Source of the DNA: JAZSQT01 sp045538075 | GTDB lineage: Bacteria; Chrysiogenota; Deferribacteres; Deferribacterales; Mucispirillaceae | Reading direction: 5' to 3' | DNA: 45,866 bases | NCBI GenBank assembly: GCA_045538075.1 | Contig: JAZSQT010000114.1 | Coordinates: 1-45,866 of the forward strand | Shown here: positions 35,140-44,245 of the stretch, in pieces | How positions within the stretch are numbered: the first letter of the stretch is position 1 | Layout: each line of letters starts with the position of its first letter | The notes under the pieces: generated by a model | Seen by the model: the letters and a program-made list of their open reading frames with translations, nothing else | What the model was told of the DNA's origin: nothing | Databases searched by the model: none | Translations under genes and position numbers: made by a program

Positions 35140-35175
35140 ACACAAAAAAACCTAAAAAAATAGGTTTTTTTGTGT
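35140..35175. terminator. Bidirectional terminator between smc and the CAP lipoprotein gene
   Basis: A perfect 15-base stem (ACACAAAAAAACCTA at 35140-35154 and its complement at 35161-35175) with a six-A loop. It lies between two convergent genes. The A/T runs within the stem give a U-rich 3' side in both directions. Confidence 0.75.
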
Positions 35176-35187
35176 ATAAATTTTTTG

Positions 35188-36458
35188 TTATTGAACGCTA
35201 TTTAAATCAAAAAATAATACTCCATATTGAAGAGTTTTTTTCTGGCTTGCATCAGAAAATTTGTCTTTTAATTCTCCCTCTTCTGTGTGTCTAACTTGTA
35301 TATTTTTAATTTCTACTTTGTATAGTTTATCTGGAGCATACTCTGTATCAAGAGTAAAGATACAAGTTCTTGGGTCTATAATGCGTATATTTGCTTTATC
35401 GTTAAATGTAGCAAATTCGTATTTGCTTCCTTGTCCTTTATCATCTTTTACGAAATTTGAAATTTTTCTTGTCCAAGTTTTTTCTGCTGGACCACTTTCT
35501 CCAGTATGTTCTGTAATAATAATCTCTGTATCTTTTGCAAATTGGTATCTATCGTTCATTGCAAAATGCCAATGACGATTTCCATTAACTTCAAACCAAG
35601 TAGTATTATGAGGAAAATATCCTGGAGTAGGCCAAGCAGTAATATCCCAATTTGTGCCTCTATCTTCAAGGATTGTTACTCCGTCATTTTGTCTTGCCAT
35701 ATTAAAACGCATTGAATTAAACCCGAAATAGTTATTACCAACGCCTACACCAAAACCTATTTTAGTAACAATTCTACTTAATATGTATAAACGGTGTCCT
35801 AAATTTGGATTACCATTTTCTCCCATGTATGTATCAACGGCTCTTCCCGGAGCTGGACGATAATAAATATTAGCATACATCGTTCCAGAGGCACATAAGT
35901 CTTTAAATTCTTTTGGCATAAATACGGTATTAACTTTATTTATAAGAGCATGGTCTTGTTTCTTTTCTCTTGCCATAAGCCATGCACCACATTGAGCTTG
36001 TTTATATAATCCTTCATCTAAAACGACTTTATTAAGACCTGCAAGTCTTCTGATTAAATTGACACGTTCTAAACCGATATTTAATACGTCTAAATTTGGC
36101 TCACCAACATTAAAAGGGCTAAAATAAGTAGGTTGTTTAAACATATAGCCATCACCAATATCAGGTTTATCTATTTCGTATCTTTGCCAATCAGTTTCTG
36201 TCATAGCATCTTTTATTTCTTTTTTACTTAAAAATTTTAGAGAATTATCACCACTTTTTACTGGAGAAAATGGTAATGTTTCGTATGTTCCTTTTAATGA
36301 ATAATCTGAAAATGTAAGAGTAGCTTTATTATCTTTAGATAAACCAGTTACATCATTATATACTTCATAGTAACTCCCCCCCCATCAGAATCATTACAAC
36401 CAACGATACTTGTGAGCAAAATACTACACAGTATCAATTTTAACAGGATTTGCTTCAT
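35188..36458 (-). pseudogene. CAP-domain lipoprotein, frameshifted at a G8 tract (putative phase-variable gene, out of frame here)
   Basis: The reading starts at the ATG at 36458 with an AGAGGTGAAAGGA ribosome binding site. It encodes a lipoprotein signal MKQILLKLILCSILLTSIVG ending in Cys-Asn (Cys21), then Asp-Ser-Asp and a run of eight G (36383-36376). In this frame it stops about ten codons later. Shifting by one base at the G run opens a frame (SYYEVYNDVTGLSK...) that continues to 35188, so G9 or G6 would give a ~423-residue protein. The long 3' part contains a CAP/SCP-like domain (LNIGLERVNLIRRLAGLNKV, GNPNLGHRLYILS). A surface lipoprotein is inferred. It is a phase-variation candidate, or a base-count error. 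Confidence 0.75.
36376..36383 (-). repeat. Homopolymeric G8 tract at the lipoprotein N-terminus
   Basis: Eight consecutive C on the plus strand (G on the coding strand), in a strongly AT-rich context, directly after the lipidated cysteine region of the CAP lipoprotein. Runs of this kind mutate by slipped-strand pairing. The number present leaves the gene out of frame by one base. Confidence 0.85.
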
Positions 36459-36490
36459 ATCCTTTCACCTCTTTTATAAAAATATAATAG

Positions 36491-36519
36491 ATAATATTAG
36501 AAAATTTATTGCTTGTAAA
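36491..36519 (-). promoter_or_regulatory. Promoter for the CAP lipoprotein gene
   Basis: On the minus strand TTTACA (36519-36514), 17 bases, TATTAT (36496-36491); 32 bases before the ATG at 36458. Its presence means the small RNA upstream need not be the leader of this gene. Confidence 0.5.
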
Positions 36520-36589
36520 TAATGAAAAATAAAGAAACTTTGTAAAAATTCTAAATATATGTATGATAATATGATTAAACTATTCTAAA

Positions 36590-36614
36590 TAAAAAAGACG
36601 GTTACAAAACCGTC
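36590..36614 (-). terminator. Intrinsic terminator of the small RNA
   Basis: A perfect seven-base stem GACGGTT (36597-36603) / AACCGTC (36608-36614), four-base loop, followed on the minus strand by a T run (36596-36591). No gene on the minus strand lies upstream of it within the intergenic region. Confidence 0.7.
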
Positions 36615-36730
36615 AAAAAAATAAATTCAAACTAAATTTTAAAAGCTCAACCACGAGCAACCCAAAAGGGCGATTAGAAAATTTTTTATTTGAACTTGTA
36701 GTGTAATTTCAAATGGTAGTTACATTTGAA
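36590..36730 (-). ncRNA. Putative small RNA (~140 nt), unknown family
   Basis: It is bounded by a consensus promoter (36737-36765) and an intrinsic terminator (36590-36614), with no open frame of note. The 5' end would begin with an eight-base hairpin TTCAAATG/CATTTGAA (36708-36730). Then TTTGAA (36689-36694) pairs with TTCAAA (36626-36631) and AAAATTT (36678-36684) with AAATTTT (36634-36640). These enclose two small hairpins, CCC/GGG (36661-36670) and GCTC/GAGC (36645-36658). This looks like a folded RNA. I do not recognise 6S, SRP, tmRNA or a known riboswitch. It could also be a leader for the downstream lipoprotein gene. Confidence 0.5.
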
Positions 36731-36736
36731 TGATTA

Positions 36737-36765
36737 CTTATATAATCAATATTATATTTTGTCAA
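36737..36765 (-). promoter_or_regulatory. Sigma70 promoter of the small RNA
   Basis: On the minus strand TTGACA (36765-36760), exactly 17 bases, TATAAG (36742-36737). The predicted start is near 36730. Confidence 0.6.
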
Positions 36766-36950
36766 TAAAATATCTTAAATTTATTTTTTCTATTATTTAA
36801 CACAACCGTAATATATTTTTATATCATTAAAGAACAACTTAATCGTTGCAATATTTATTTAAATTTACAATTCTTTTGCTTTTTTCCATTGAAAATTTAT
36901 AGTATAATCAGTTTTTACAATTAAAAGTTATAGGTATATAATATAGTAAT

Positions 36951-38921
36951 ATGGATTATAAATTAGTTTCAGATTATACGCCATCAGGTGATCAACCTAA
37001 TGCGATAAAAGATATTGTATCAAATTATAATGATGGAGCTATGCGTCAAGTTTTGCTTGGTGTTACTGGGTCTGGCAAGACTTATACAATGGCAAATGTT
37101 ATTAAAGAAATGAAAGTGCCAGCATTAATAATAGCTCACAATAAAACTTTAGCAGCTCAATTATACGGTGAATTTTTGAAATTTTTTCCAGAAAATTGTG
37201 TTGAATATTTCGTTTCATATTACGATTACTATCAGCCAGAGGCATATATTCCAACGAGTGATACTTATATTGAAAAAGATTCTTCAATTAATGAAGATAT
37301 AGACAAATTACGCCATAGAGCTACACGCAGTCTTATAGAACGTAGAGACGTAGTTATTGTAGCTTCTGTTTCTTGTATATACGGTCTTGGGTCTCCTGAA
37401 ACGTATAAAACTATGATGCAGACTTTTTCTGTTGGTGATGAGTGTAATTTTGATGATGTATTAATGAAGTTGATACAAGTTAGATACGATAGAAATGATG
37501 TAGATTTTCATCGTGGGACGTATCGTGTAAAAGGTGATACTATTGAGATTTTTCCCTCTCATGAAGATAGTATTGCTTATAGAATAGAATTTTTTGGCGA
37601 TACGATAGATAGATTAAGCGAGTTTGATTTTTTAACTGGTAAAACTGTAAAAGAATTAGATGAATTATCAATTTATCCAAACACTCATTACGTAACGAGT
37701 GCAATTACAATGGACGATGTAATTAATCAAATGAAACAAGATTTACTTGATAGGTGTAAATACTTTCGTGCTGAAAACAAATTAGTAGAAGAACAGCGAC
37801 TTACTCAAAGAACCATGTTTGATATAGAAATGTTAAAAGAAACTGGGTATTGCACTGGCATAGAAAATTATTCAAGATATTTTGATGGTAGAGAGGCAGG
37901 CAGCACTCCCCATACATTGATTAGTTATCTTCCAAAAGATGCGTTAGTGATAATTGATGAATCTCATATTACAGTGCCTCAAATTAGAGGAATGTATAAT
38001 GGCGACCGTTCACGAAAAACAACGTTAGTTGAATACGGTTTTAGGTTGCCAGTTGCATTAGATAACCGTCCATTAAAATTTGAAGAATTTGATAGCCAAG
38101 TAAATAGAGTGTTATATGTAAGTGCAACTCCAGATAAATATGAAATTGAAGAATCAAAAGGGGTAATTGCAGAGCAAATTATTAGACCAACTGGGTTAAT
38201 GGACCCTATAATTGAAGTTAGGCCAGCAAGAACTCAAGTTGATGATTTATATGCAGAGATTAAGAAAGTTACTGCAAAAGGCGAGCGAGTTTTAGTTACT
38301 ACTCTTACAAAACGTATGGCAGAAGAACTTACAAAGTATTATAAAGATATGGGGATACGAGTTAAATATTTACATTCAGAAATAGATACGTTAGAAAGGA
38401 TAAAGATTATTAAATCCTTGCGTTTAGGCGAGTTTGATGTTTTAGTAGGTATAAATTTACTAAGAGAAGGTTTAGATATTCCAGAAGTTACATTAGTTGC
38501 CGTTCTTGATGCTGATAAAGAAGGTTTCTTGCGTTCAACTAAATCTCTTATCCAAACAATAGGCAGAGCAGCACGAAATGTTGATGGTAGGGCAATATTT
38601 TATGGAGATAAAATATCTAAAGCTATGCAAGAAACGATTGAAGAAACGAATCGCCGTAGAGCAAAGCAAGAAAAATATAATAAAGAGAATAATATTACTC
38701 CAGAAACAGTCAAAAGTGCTATTGGAGATATATTATCATCAATTTATGAAAAAGATTATTTTACTGTTGATATTAAAGATGAGCTTGACATAAAACTTTC
38801 TAAAGATAAAAATAAAGATATAGAAAAATTAGAAAAAATGATGTTTAAGGCTGCAGAAGATTTAGATTTTGAAAAGGCAGCAAAAATTAGAGATTTATTA
38901 TTTGAATTAAAGTCTAAGTAA
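36951..38921 (+). CDS. uvrB: Excinuclease ABC subunit B (UvrB)
   Basis: The DNA-damage verifying helicase of nucleotide excision repair. It has the SGDQPNAI start, Walker A GVTGSGKT (37-44), the lesion-probing beta-hairpin (SYYDYYQPEAYIPTSDTYIEKD), the DESH box (IIDESHIT), later helicase motifs (LREGLDIPEV, QTIGRAARN) and a C-terminal UVR motif (MFKAAEDLDFEKAAKIRD) that meets UvrC. A 656-residue length is normal. A TATAAT lies at 36903-36908. Confidence 0.98.
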   Translation: MDYKLVSDYTPSGDQPNAIKDIVSNYNDGAMRQVLLGVTGSGKTYTMANVIKEMKVPALIIAHNKTLAAQLYGEFLKFFPENCVEYFVSYYDYYQPEAYIPTSDTYIEKDSSINEDIDKLRHRATRSLIERRDVVIVASVSCIYGLGSPETYKTMMQTFSVGDECNFDDVLMKLIQVRYDRNDVDFHRGTYRVKGDTIEIFPSHEDSIAYRIEFFGDTIDRLSEFDFLTGKTVKELDELSIYPNTHYVTSAITMDDVINQMKQDLLDRCKYFRAENKLVEEQRLTQRTMFDIEMLKETGYCTGIENYSRYFDGREAGSTPHTLISYLPKDALVIIDESHITVPQIRGMYNGDRSRKTTLVEYGFRLPVALDNRPLKFEEFDSQVNRVLYVSATPDKYEIEESKGVIAEQIIRPTGLMDPIIEVRPARTQVDDLYAEIKKVTAKGERVLVTTLTKRMAEELTKYYKDMGIRVKYLHSEIDTLERIKIIKSLRLGEFDVLVGINLLREGLDIPEVTLVAVLDADKEGFLRSTKSLIQTIGRAARNVDGRAIFYGDKISKAMQETIEETNRRRAKQEKYNKENNITPETVKSAIGDILSSIYEKDYFTVDIKDELDIKLSKDKNKDIEKLEKMMFKAAEDLDFEKAAKIRDLLFELKSK

Positions 38922-38941
38922 GTTTGGAGTTATAATATATT

Positions 38942-41278
38942 ATGTCTAAAAAACTTAAAATAATATTAATATCTATTATAAGTATAGTAGGTTTTGGTCT
39001 GCTATCATTATTAGCATTTGTTGGATATATTTTTGTTTTAAGTAGGGAACTACCGTCTGCTAAAGAAATGTCTGAATTTAAGTATAGTGAGCCTATGGTG
39101 GTTTACGATTCTAATGGGACTGTTATTGCCGAGCTTGGACCAGAAAGGCGTTATCCTATCCCTCTTGAAGATATGCCAGATTATATGCCAAAGGCAGTTA
39201 TTGCTGTGGAAGATGCAAGGTTTTACGAGCATAGTGGAATAGATTTTATTGGTATATTAAGGGCGTTAGTAGTTAATGTTAAAGCTGGGCGAGTAGTAGA
39301 AGGTGGCTCAACATTGACGCAACAGTTAGTAAAAATATTATACCTTACTCCAGAAAGAAAATTAAAGAGAAAATTAAAAGAAGCTATCCTTGCTTACAAA
39401 ATTGACCATTATCTTACTAAAGAAAATATATTAGAATTATACCTTAACCAAGTAAATTTTGGTCGTGGTGCTTATGGAGTGCAAGCTGCTGCAATAAATT
39501 ATTTTGGAAAAAATGCCAGTGAGCTTACATTAGCAGAAGCTGCCCTTATAGCAGGTGTCCCTAAAGCTCCTGGTCTTTATGCTCCTCACATAAATATAAA
39601 TAGAGCTACAACAAGAAGAAATCACGTTTTGTCAAGAATGCTTGATGTAGGATACATAACTAAAGAAGAGTATGAAAAAACTATTACAGAACCAATAAAC
39701 ATAGTAGATTCTATTCCGTTAAAATTAAAATATGCTGGCTATTTTATGGATTATATTCATAAATATTTGCAAGAAGAGTTAAAGTTAAAAGATCCAGAAA
39801 ATTTAGGTTTAAAAATATACACTACGTTAAATATAGATTACCAACTTGAGGCAGAAAAAGCTATTAAAGAAAATTTAATAGCAGTGTCTAAAAAAGCTGG
39901 TTTTTCTGGAGCAATAGGAAAGTATCAACGAGAAAAATTTGAAGATAATCAAAACGATAAAAAAGAAGAAGAATTAACAGATGAAGATATTGAAAAACAA
40001 GTAGCTATATTAGAAAATATGAAAACGCCTAATTATTTATCTTCCTTAGGTATTACTAAAGCTATAGTTACAAAAGTTCAAAAAAATAAAGTTGAAGTTG
40101 ATGTTAATGGTATTTCTGGGGTTATAAATTTGAAAGATAACGAGTGGGCTAAACCAGTAGGCAGTGGATATAGTAGATTAACAGACTTTAACAAGATATT
40201 ATCTATTGACGATATAATATACGTATCAAAGAAAGAAAAAACAGAAAACGAGTATAATATAGAACAAGATCCAGATATTGAGGGTGCTATCGTTTCAGTC
40301 AACCCAAAAACTGGCGAAATATATGCTATGGTAGGTGGATTTTCTTACGATAAATCTTTTTTTAATAGAGCAACTCAAGCACAGCGTCAAATGGGTAGTA
40401 TATTTAAGCCTATAGTGTATGCTACTGCCTTTGAAAGTGGTAAAGTGCCAATGGATATTGTTCTTGATGTGCCAGTTATTGCAGAAGAAGATGAGGGCGA
40501 TAAAGTTTGGAAACCTAAAAACTTTGAAGACAAGTTTTATGGTGAAACTACCTTAAAAGAAGCATTAGTTAAATCAAGAAACATAGTTACAATAAAAGTT
40601 GCAGAAGATATAGGCATAAGAAAAATAATTCGTTATGCAAAACGTTTTGGTATTACTTCAGATATGCCTGTAGATTTATCTGTTAGTTTAGGTAGTGCTT
40701 CTGCATCTCCATTAACAATGGCTTACGTTTATAGTGCTTTTGCAAATGAGGGTAGCCGTCCTGCTTCACCATACTTTATTACAAAAATTGAAGATATTGA
40801 CGGTAATATTTTATACGAATTTTTACCACCAGAACAAGTTGCCGTTATAGAAAAACCAACGGCAGCAATGATGAACGAAATGTTAATCAGTGTTGTAGAA
40901 GACGGAACTGGTCGTAGGGCAAAAGTAATTCCAAGAAAAGTTGCAGCAAAAACTGGAACTACTAATGAGTCAAAAGATGCTTGGTTTTGTGGATACGTGC
41001 CAAATTTAGTTACTGTTGCGTGGGTTGGTTACGATGATTTTAGTAGTATGGGGGCTTTTGCAACTGGTTCATCAGCAGCAGCTCCTATGTGGGTTAATTA
41101 TATGAAAAATATAACGGAGAACTTACCTTTTGAGTTATATGCAACTAATGAAAATGTGGGATTTTTTAAAGTAGATACAGAAACTAAAAAAATTACAGAT
41201 TCTGCAGTTGGGAAATATACTTTTGAAATTTATCCTATAGACGAAAAGGGTAATCCGACTACTATCGTGCGAAAATAA
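38942..41278 (+). CDS. Class A penicillin-binding protein 1A
   Basis: A bifunctional peptidoglycan synthase anchored by an N-terminal helix (~7-32). The glycosyltransferase (GT51) domain shows AVEDARFYEHSGID, GGSTLTQQLVKILYLTPERKLKRKLKE and a central insert (~310-410, partly Glu/Lys-rich). The transpeptidase has the serine motif QMGSIFKP, SRN (KSRNIVTIKVAEDIG) and KTGTTNESKDAWFCGY. At 778 residues it fits PBP1A (MrcA type). It follows uvrB after 20 bases, and its stop overlaps the next ATG by one base. Confidence 0.95.
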   Translation: MSKKLKIILISIISIVGFGLLSLLAFVGYIFVLSRELPSAKEMSEFKYSEPMVVYDSNGTVIAELGPERRYPIPLEDMPDYMPKAVIAVEDARFYEHSGIDFIGILRALVVNVKAGRVVEGGSTLTQQLVKILYLTPERKLKRKLKEAILAYKIDHYLTKENILELYLNQVNFGRGAYGVQAAAINYFGKNASELTLAEAALIAGVPKAPGLYAPHININRATTRRNHVLSRMLDVGYITKEEYEKTITEPINIVDSIPLKLKYAGYFMDYIHKYLQEELKLKDPENLGLKIYTTLNIDYQLEAEKAIKENLIAVSKKAGFSGAIGKYQREKFEDNQNDKKEEELTDEDIEKQVAILENMKTPNYLSSLGITKAIVTKVQKNKVEVDVNGISGVINLKDNEWAKPVGSGYSRLTDFNKILSIDDIIYVSKKEKTENEYNIEQDPDIEGAIVSVNPKTGEIYAMVGGFSYDKSFFNRATQAQRQMGSIFKPIVYATAFESGKVPMDIVLDVPVIAEEDEGDKVWKPKNFEDKFYGETTLKEALVKSRNIVTIKVAEDIGIRKIIRYAKRFGITSDMPVDLSVSLGSASASPLTMAYVYSAFANEGSRPASPYFITKIEDIDGNILYEFLPPEQVAVIEKPTAAMMNEMLISVVEDGTGRRAKVIPRKVAAKTGTTNESKDAWFCGYVPNLVTVAWVGYDDFSSMGAFATGSSAAAPMWVNYMKNITENLPFELYATNENVGFFKVDTETKKITDSAVGKYTFEIYPIDEKGNPTTIVRK

Positions 41279-42225
41279 TGCCTAATAGATATAAAGTAAA
41301 ATATACTACTAAATCTAAAGAGATGAGAAACATTTATAGAGCAGCAAAAAATATTGCTACTTCAAATGTAAATGTATTAATTAGTGGTGAATATGGAACG
41401 GGCAAAAGTTTTTTAGCAAAGTTTATCCATAGCAACAGTAGTAATATAGGCAATTTTTCTATATTAGATACAGTAGTTTTTAACCAAATGGATAACCAAA
41501 ATATTGAAGAAAAACTTATAGAAAATATAAAAATATGCCAAAATGGAACATTATTAATAAATAATATCGCTGAAGCCTCTTCTTGTTTTCAGTCAATATT
41601 AGTTACAATTATTTTATCTAACGAAGAGAATAATATTTTACAAGATGTTAGACTTATTACATCTACTAATAGAAATTTGTCAGAACTTGCAAGACAAGGA
41701 AGATTTCGTCAAGATTTATACGATATATTATCTGTTATATCAATAGAAATGCCTCCACTTAAAAGTAGAAAAGAAGATATAGAGCTTTTAATTGAAACAT
41801 TTTTAAGTGAATTAGATGATAAGAAATATACCATATCTGCTGAAGCATTAAATATTTTACAAAAATACGACTGGCCAGGAAATATTAGAGAATTAAAAAA
41901 TGTTGCTACTCAAGTCGCTTTATCATCAGAGGACGGTAATATATTGCCAAATTTATTGCCATCAAAAGTTCGCAAAAAAAATCCTCTATTATCACCAAAT
42001 GCTACAGTTACTGATGAACTATATAAATTGGCAAAGGGTTTAATTGAAAGTGGAAAACATATAGAAACTTCAATGCCTTATGATGAATATTTAAAAATAG
42101 TAGAAAAACCTCTTATTCAAGCTGCAATGGACGAAGCAAGAGGGAATAAATCAGAAGCTGCAAAATCCATAAAAATAAATAGAAATACATTAAGTAAAAA
42201 AATATTGGAATTAGGTATTGAGTAA
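41278..42225 (+). CDS. Degenerate NtrC-type AAA+ protein with Fis-like HTH
   Basis: Its architecture is that of the central and C-terminal domains of a sigma54-dependent activator. It has Walker A GEYGTGKS (37-44), arginine-finger region RFRQDLYDIL (142-151), sensor II YDWPGNIRELKN (~203) and a Fis-type HTH (SEAAKSIKINRNTLSKKILEL) at the end. Two features are degraded: the GAFTGA loop that touches sigma54 is missing from ~60-85, and the Walker B acidic pair is Asn-Asn (LLINNIAEA, 95-96). No receiver domain. It probably cannot activate sigma54 in the usual way and may be a DNA-binding regulator of another kind. It lies directly between PBP1A and RNase R. Confidence 0.75.
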   Translation: MPNRYKVKYTTKSKEMRNIYRAAKNIATSNVNVLISGEYGTGKSFLAKFIHSNSSNIGNFSILDTVVFNQMDNQNIEEKLIENIKICQNGTLLINNIAEASSCFQSILVTIILSNEENNILQDVRLITSTNRNLSELARQGRFRQDLYDILSVISIEMPPLKSRKEDIELLIETFLSELDDKKYTISAEALNILQKYDWPGNIRELKNVATQVALSSEDGNILPNLLPSKVRKKNPLLSPNATVTDELYKLAKGLIESGKHIETSMPYDEYLKIVEKPLIQAAMDEARGNKSEAAKSIKINRNTLSKKILELGIE

Positions 42226-44224
42226 AAGAAAAAGTAGAAAAAAATCACAAATTGTATCGTTAATAAAAAAGATATCTAAAGAAAAAGAAAAAAAGAAGAA
42301 TAAAGTGGTAAGAAATGACTTGTTTACTGGTAAAGTTGAAGGCCATTCTGACGGATACGCTTTTTTTATATCAGAAGATAAAAAGATAGATGACGTTTTT
42401 ATCCACCCAAAAAATTTAAATGGTGCAATTCATAACGATACTGTTACCGTAAAATTAGGAACTTTTAAAGGTAGAAAAGAAGCTACAGTAGTTAAAATTT
42501 TAAAACGTGGAATATCAACTTTTGTAGGTATAGCAGATATTACTCGTAGGCGATTTGATGTTATTCCTTTCTCAAAAAATTTCGTTACGCCTATGCGTGT
42601 AATAAAAAGCGATATTAAATGTTACGATTGCGATATAATTGTATGCAAAATTAAACGTTATCCTAATGATAGAGTTTTAGGCGAAGTAGAAATTGTAGAA
42701 CGGCTTGGACATATTGAAGATAAAGGCGTAGATAATAAAATAGTAATGTATAAATACGGTTATACAAAAGATTATCCAAAAGAAGTTATAAAACAAGCAA
42801 AAGAAATAAACGAAGGTAAATTTAATAAAAATACGAAAAATGTAGCAGATTTTAGACATCTTTTTACGGTAACTATAGATGGTGATACAGCAAGAGATTT
42901 TGATGATGCTATAAGTATTGAAGAATGTAATGGTATTACATCTTTATACGTTCATATTGCTGACGTATCAAGGTTTGTTACTAAAAATAGTCCTATAGAT
43001 ATAGAGGCAAAAAAAAGGGGAACTAGTGTATATTTTGTAGAATTTGCCATTGCAATGTTGCCAGAAGTATTATCAAATAACCTTTGTAGCCTTGTGCCTA
43101 ATGAAGATAGATTTACTGTTACAGCAAAAATAGATTTTGATAAAAAAGCAAATATTGTTAATTCAACTTTTTATCGTTCTATAATAAACAGTAATCATCG
43201 TCTTACTTATTCATACGTAAATAAAGTTTTAAACAACGAGGAAAAGCCTCTTAATGATGATTTAAAAATTTTAATAAAAAAGGCAAATAAATTATCTTTA
43301 TTAATAGAAGAAAAAAGAAATAAGAATGGTTCTATAGATTTTGATTTACCAGAAGCAGAATTTACTATTCAAGATGGTATAGTAGTTGATATTTATGAAA
43401 ATATTAGAGGGCAAGCAGAAAAGATTATAGAAAATTTTATGATTACTGCCAATGAAGTAGTGGCTACAGAAATATTTAATAAAAAAATACCGTCTTTATA
43501 TAGAACCCACGGAGAACCAGACGTAAAAAAAGTAGAAGCATGGCTTGATACGGCATATAGTTTTGGAGTGTTTACAGATAATATAAAGTATCCTATTGAT
43601 AATAAGACTATAAAAGAGTTATCAAATAAAGCGTCTAAATCTAAATATTCGTTTATTTTAAATCAACAACTAGTTCGTTGTATGATGAGGGCAGAATATA
43701 GCATTGAAAATACTGGACATTTTGGTCTTGCTTCAAAGGCATATACTCATTTTACTTCACCAATAAGGCGTTATCCAGATTTAGTTGTCCATAGAATTTT
43801 GTTAAATGAATTAAATTTTTCAGATTTAAAAGATACTTACGATGAATTATATACGCTATCTCCAACTATGAGCAAACTTGAACGTCAAGCAGATGATAGC
43901 GAGTATGAAATATCTCAATTTAAAAAAATAGAATATTTAAAAAATCATTACGATGATAAATTTGAAGCCTATATTACGAAAATTACTGCTAATGGTTTTT
44001 TTGTATATGTAGAAAAATTATTAATGAGTGGATTTGTTGATTTTTCAGTAATAGATTACGATATTTTTAGTGCAAGTGATGATTTTCTTTCAATTAAAGG
44101 TAGAAAAACGAAAAAAAGTTTTATATTAGGTGATAAAGTCAAAGTTTCTTTATATAGAGTTTCTATAATCTTATTGAGAGTAGATTTTAAACTATGTATA
44201 GATAAAAAAAAGGTTAGTAAATAA
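42218..44224 (+). CDS. rnr: Ribonuclease R
   Basis: A processive 3'-5' exoribonuclease (RNB family) able to degrade structured RNA. A Lys-rich N-terminus is followed by a cold-shock-like domain (GKVEGHSDGYAFFI...DDVFIHPKNLNGA). Then comes the RNB catalytic centre IDGDTARDFDDAISIEE near residues 220-236, the SPIRRYPDLVVHR signature and a C-terminal S1 domain (FEAYITKITANGFFVYVEKL). At 668 residues it is slightly short. It starts from a TTG that overlaps the stop of the previous gene by eight bases. Its own TAA lies in the loop of the terminator that follows. Confidence 0.93.
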   Translation: MSKRKSRKKSQIVSLIKKISKEKEKKKNKVVRNDLFTGKVEGHSDGYAFFISEDKKIDDVFIHPKNLNGAIHNDTVTVKLGTFKGRKEATVVKILKRGISTFVGIADITRRRFDVIPFSKNFVTPMRVIKSDIKCYDCDIIVCKIKRYPNDRVLGEVEIVERLGHIEDKGVDNKIVMYKYGYTKDYPKEVIKQAKEINEGKFNKNTKNVADFRHLFTVTIDGDTARDFDDAISIEECNGITSLYVHIADVSRFVTKNSPIDIEAKKRGTSVYFVEFAIAMLPEVLSNNLCSLVPNEDRFTVTAKIDFDKKANIVNSTFYRSIINSNHRLTYSYVNKVLNNEEKPLNDDLKILIKKANKLSLLIEEKRNKNGSIDFDLPEAEFTIQDGIVVDIYENIRGQAEKIIENFMITANEVVATEIFNKKIPSLYRTHGEPDVKKVEAWLDTAYSFGVFTDNIKYPIDNKTIKELSNKASKSKYSFILNQQLVRCMMRAEYSIENTGHFGLASKAYTHFTSPIRRYPDLVVHRILLNELNFSDLKDTYDELYTLSPTMSKLERQADDSEYEISQFKKIEYLKNHYDDKFEAYITKITANGFFVYVEKLLMSGFVDFSVIDYDIFSASDDFLSIKGRKTKKSFILGDKVKVSLYRVSIILLRVDFKLCIDKKKVSK

Positions 44225-44234
44225 TACTAACCTT
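44210..44234. terminator. Bidirectional terminator between rnr and the lipoprotein gene
   Basis: A perfect ten-base stem AAGGTTAGTA (44210-44219) / TACTAACCTT (44225-44234) with a five-base loop containing the rnr stop codon. An A run on the left gives a U run for minus-strand transcripts, and T-rich sequence lies to the right. Confidence 0.7.
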
Positions 44235-44245
44235 TCTAAAATTTT

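Larger units (their letters stand above)
36459..36950. other. 492-base intergenic region with a small-RNA locus
   Basis: No protein-coding gene is supported. It contains, from left to right, a minus-strand promoter for the CAP lipoprotein, a probable minus-strand small RNA with terminator and promoter, and, near the right end, a TATAAT at 36903-36908 that may serve uvrB. Confidence 0.6.

Noticed and set aside
36590..36730. Known RNA families (6S, SRP, tmRNA, tRNA) for the intergenic RNA
   Set aside because: None of their conserved sequence blocks could be found; kept as an unknown small RNA.
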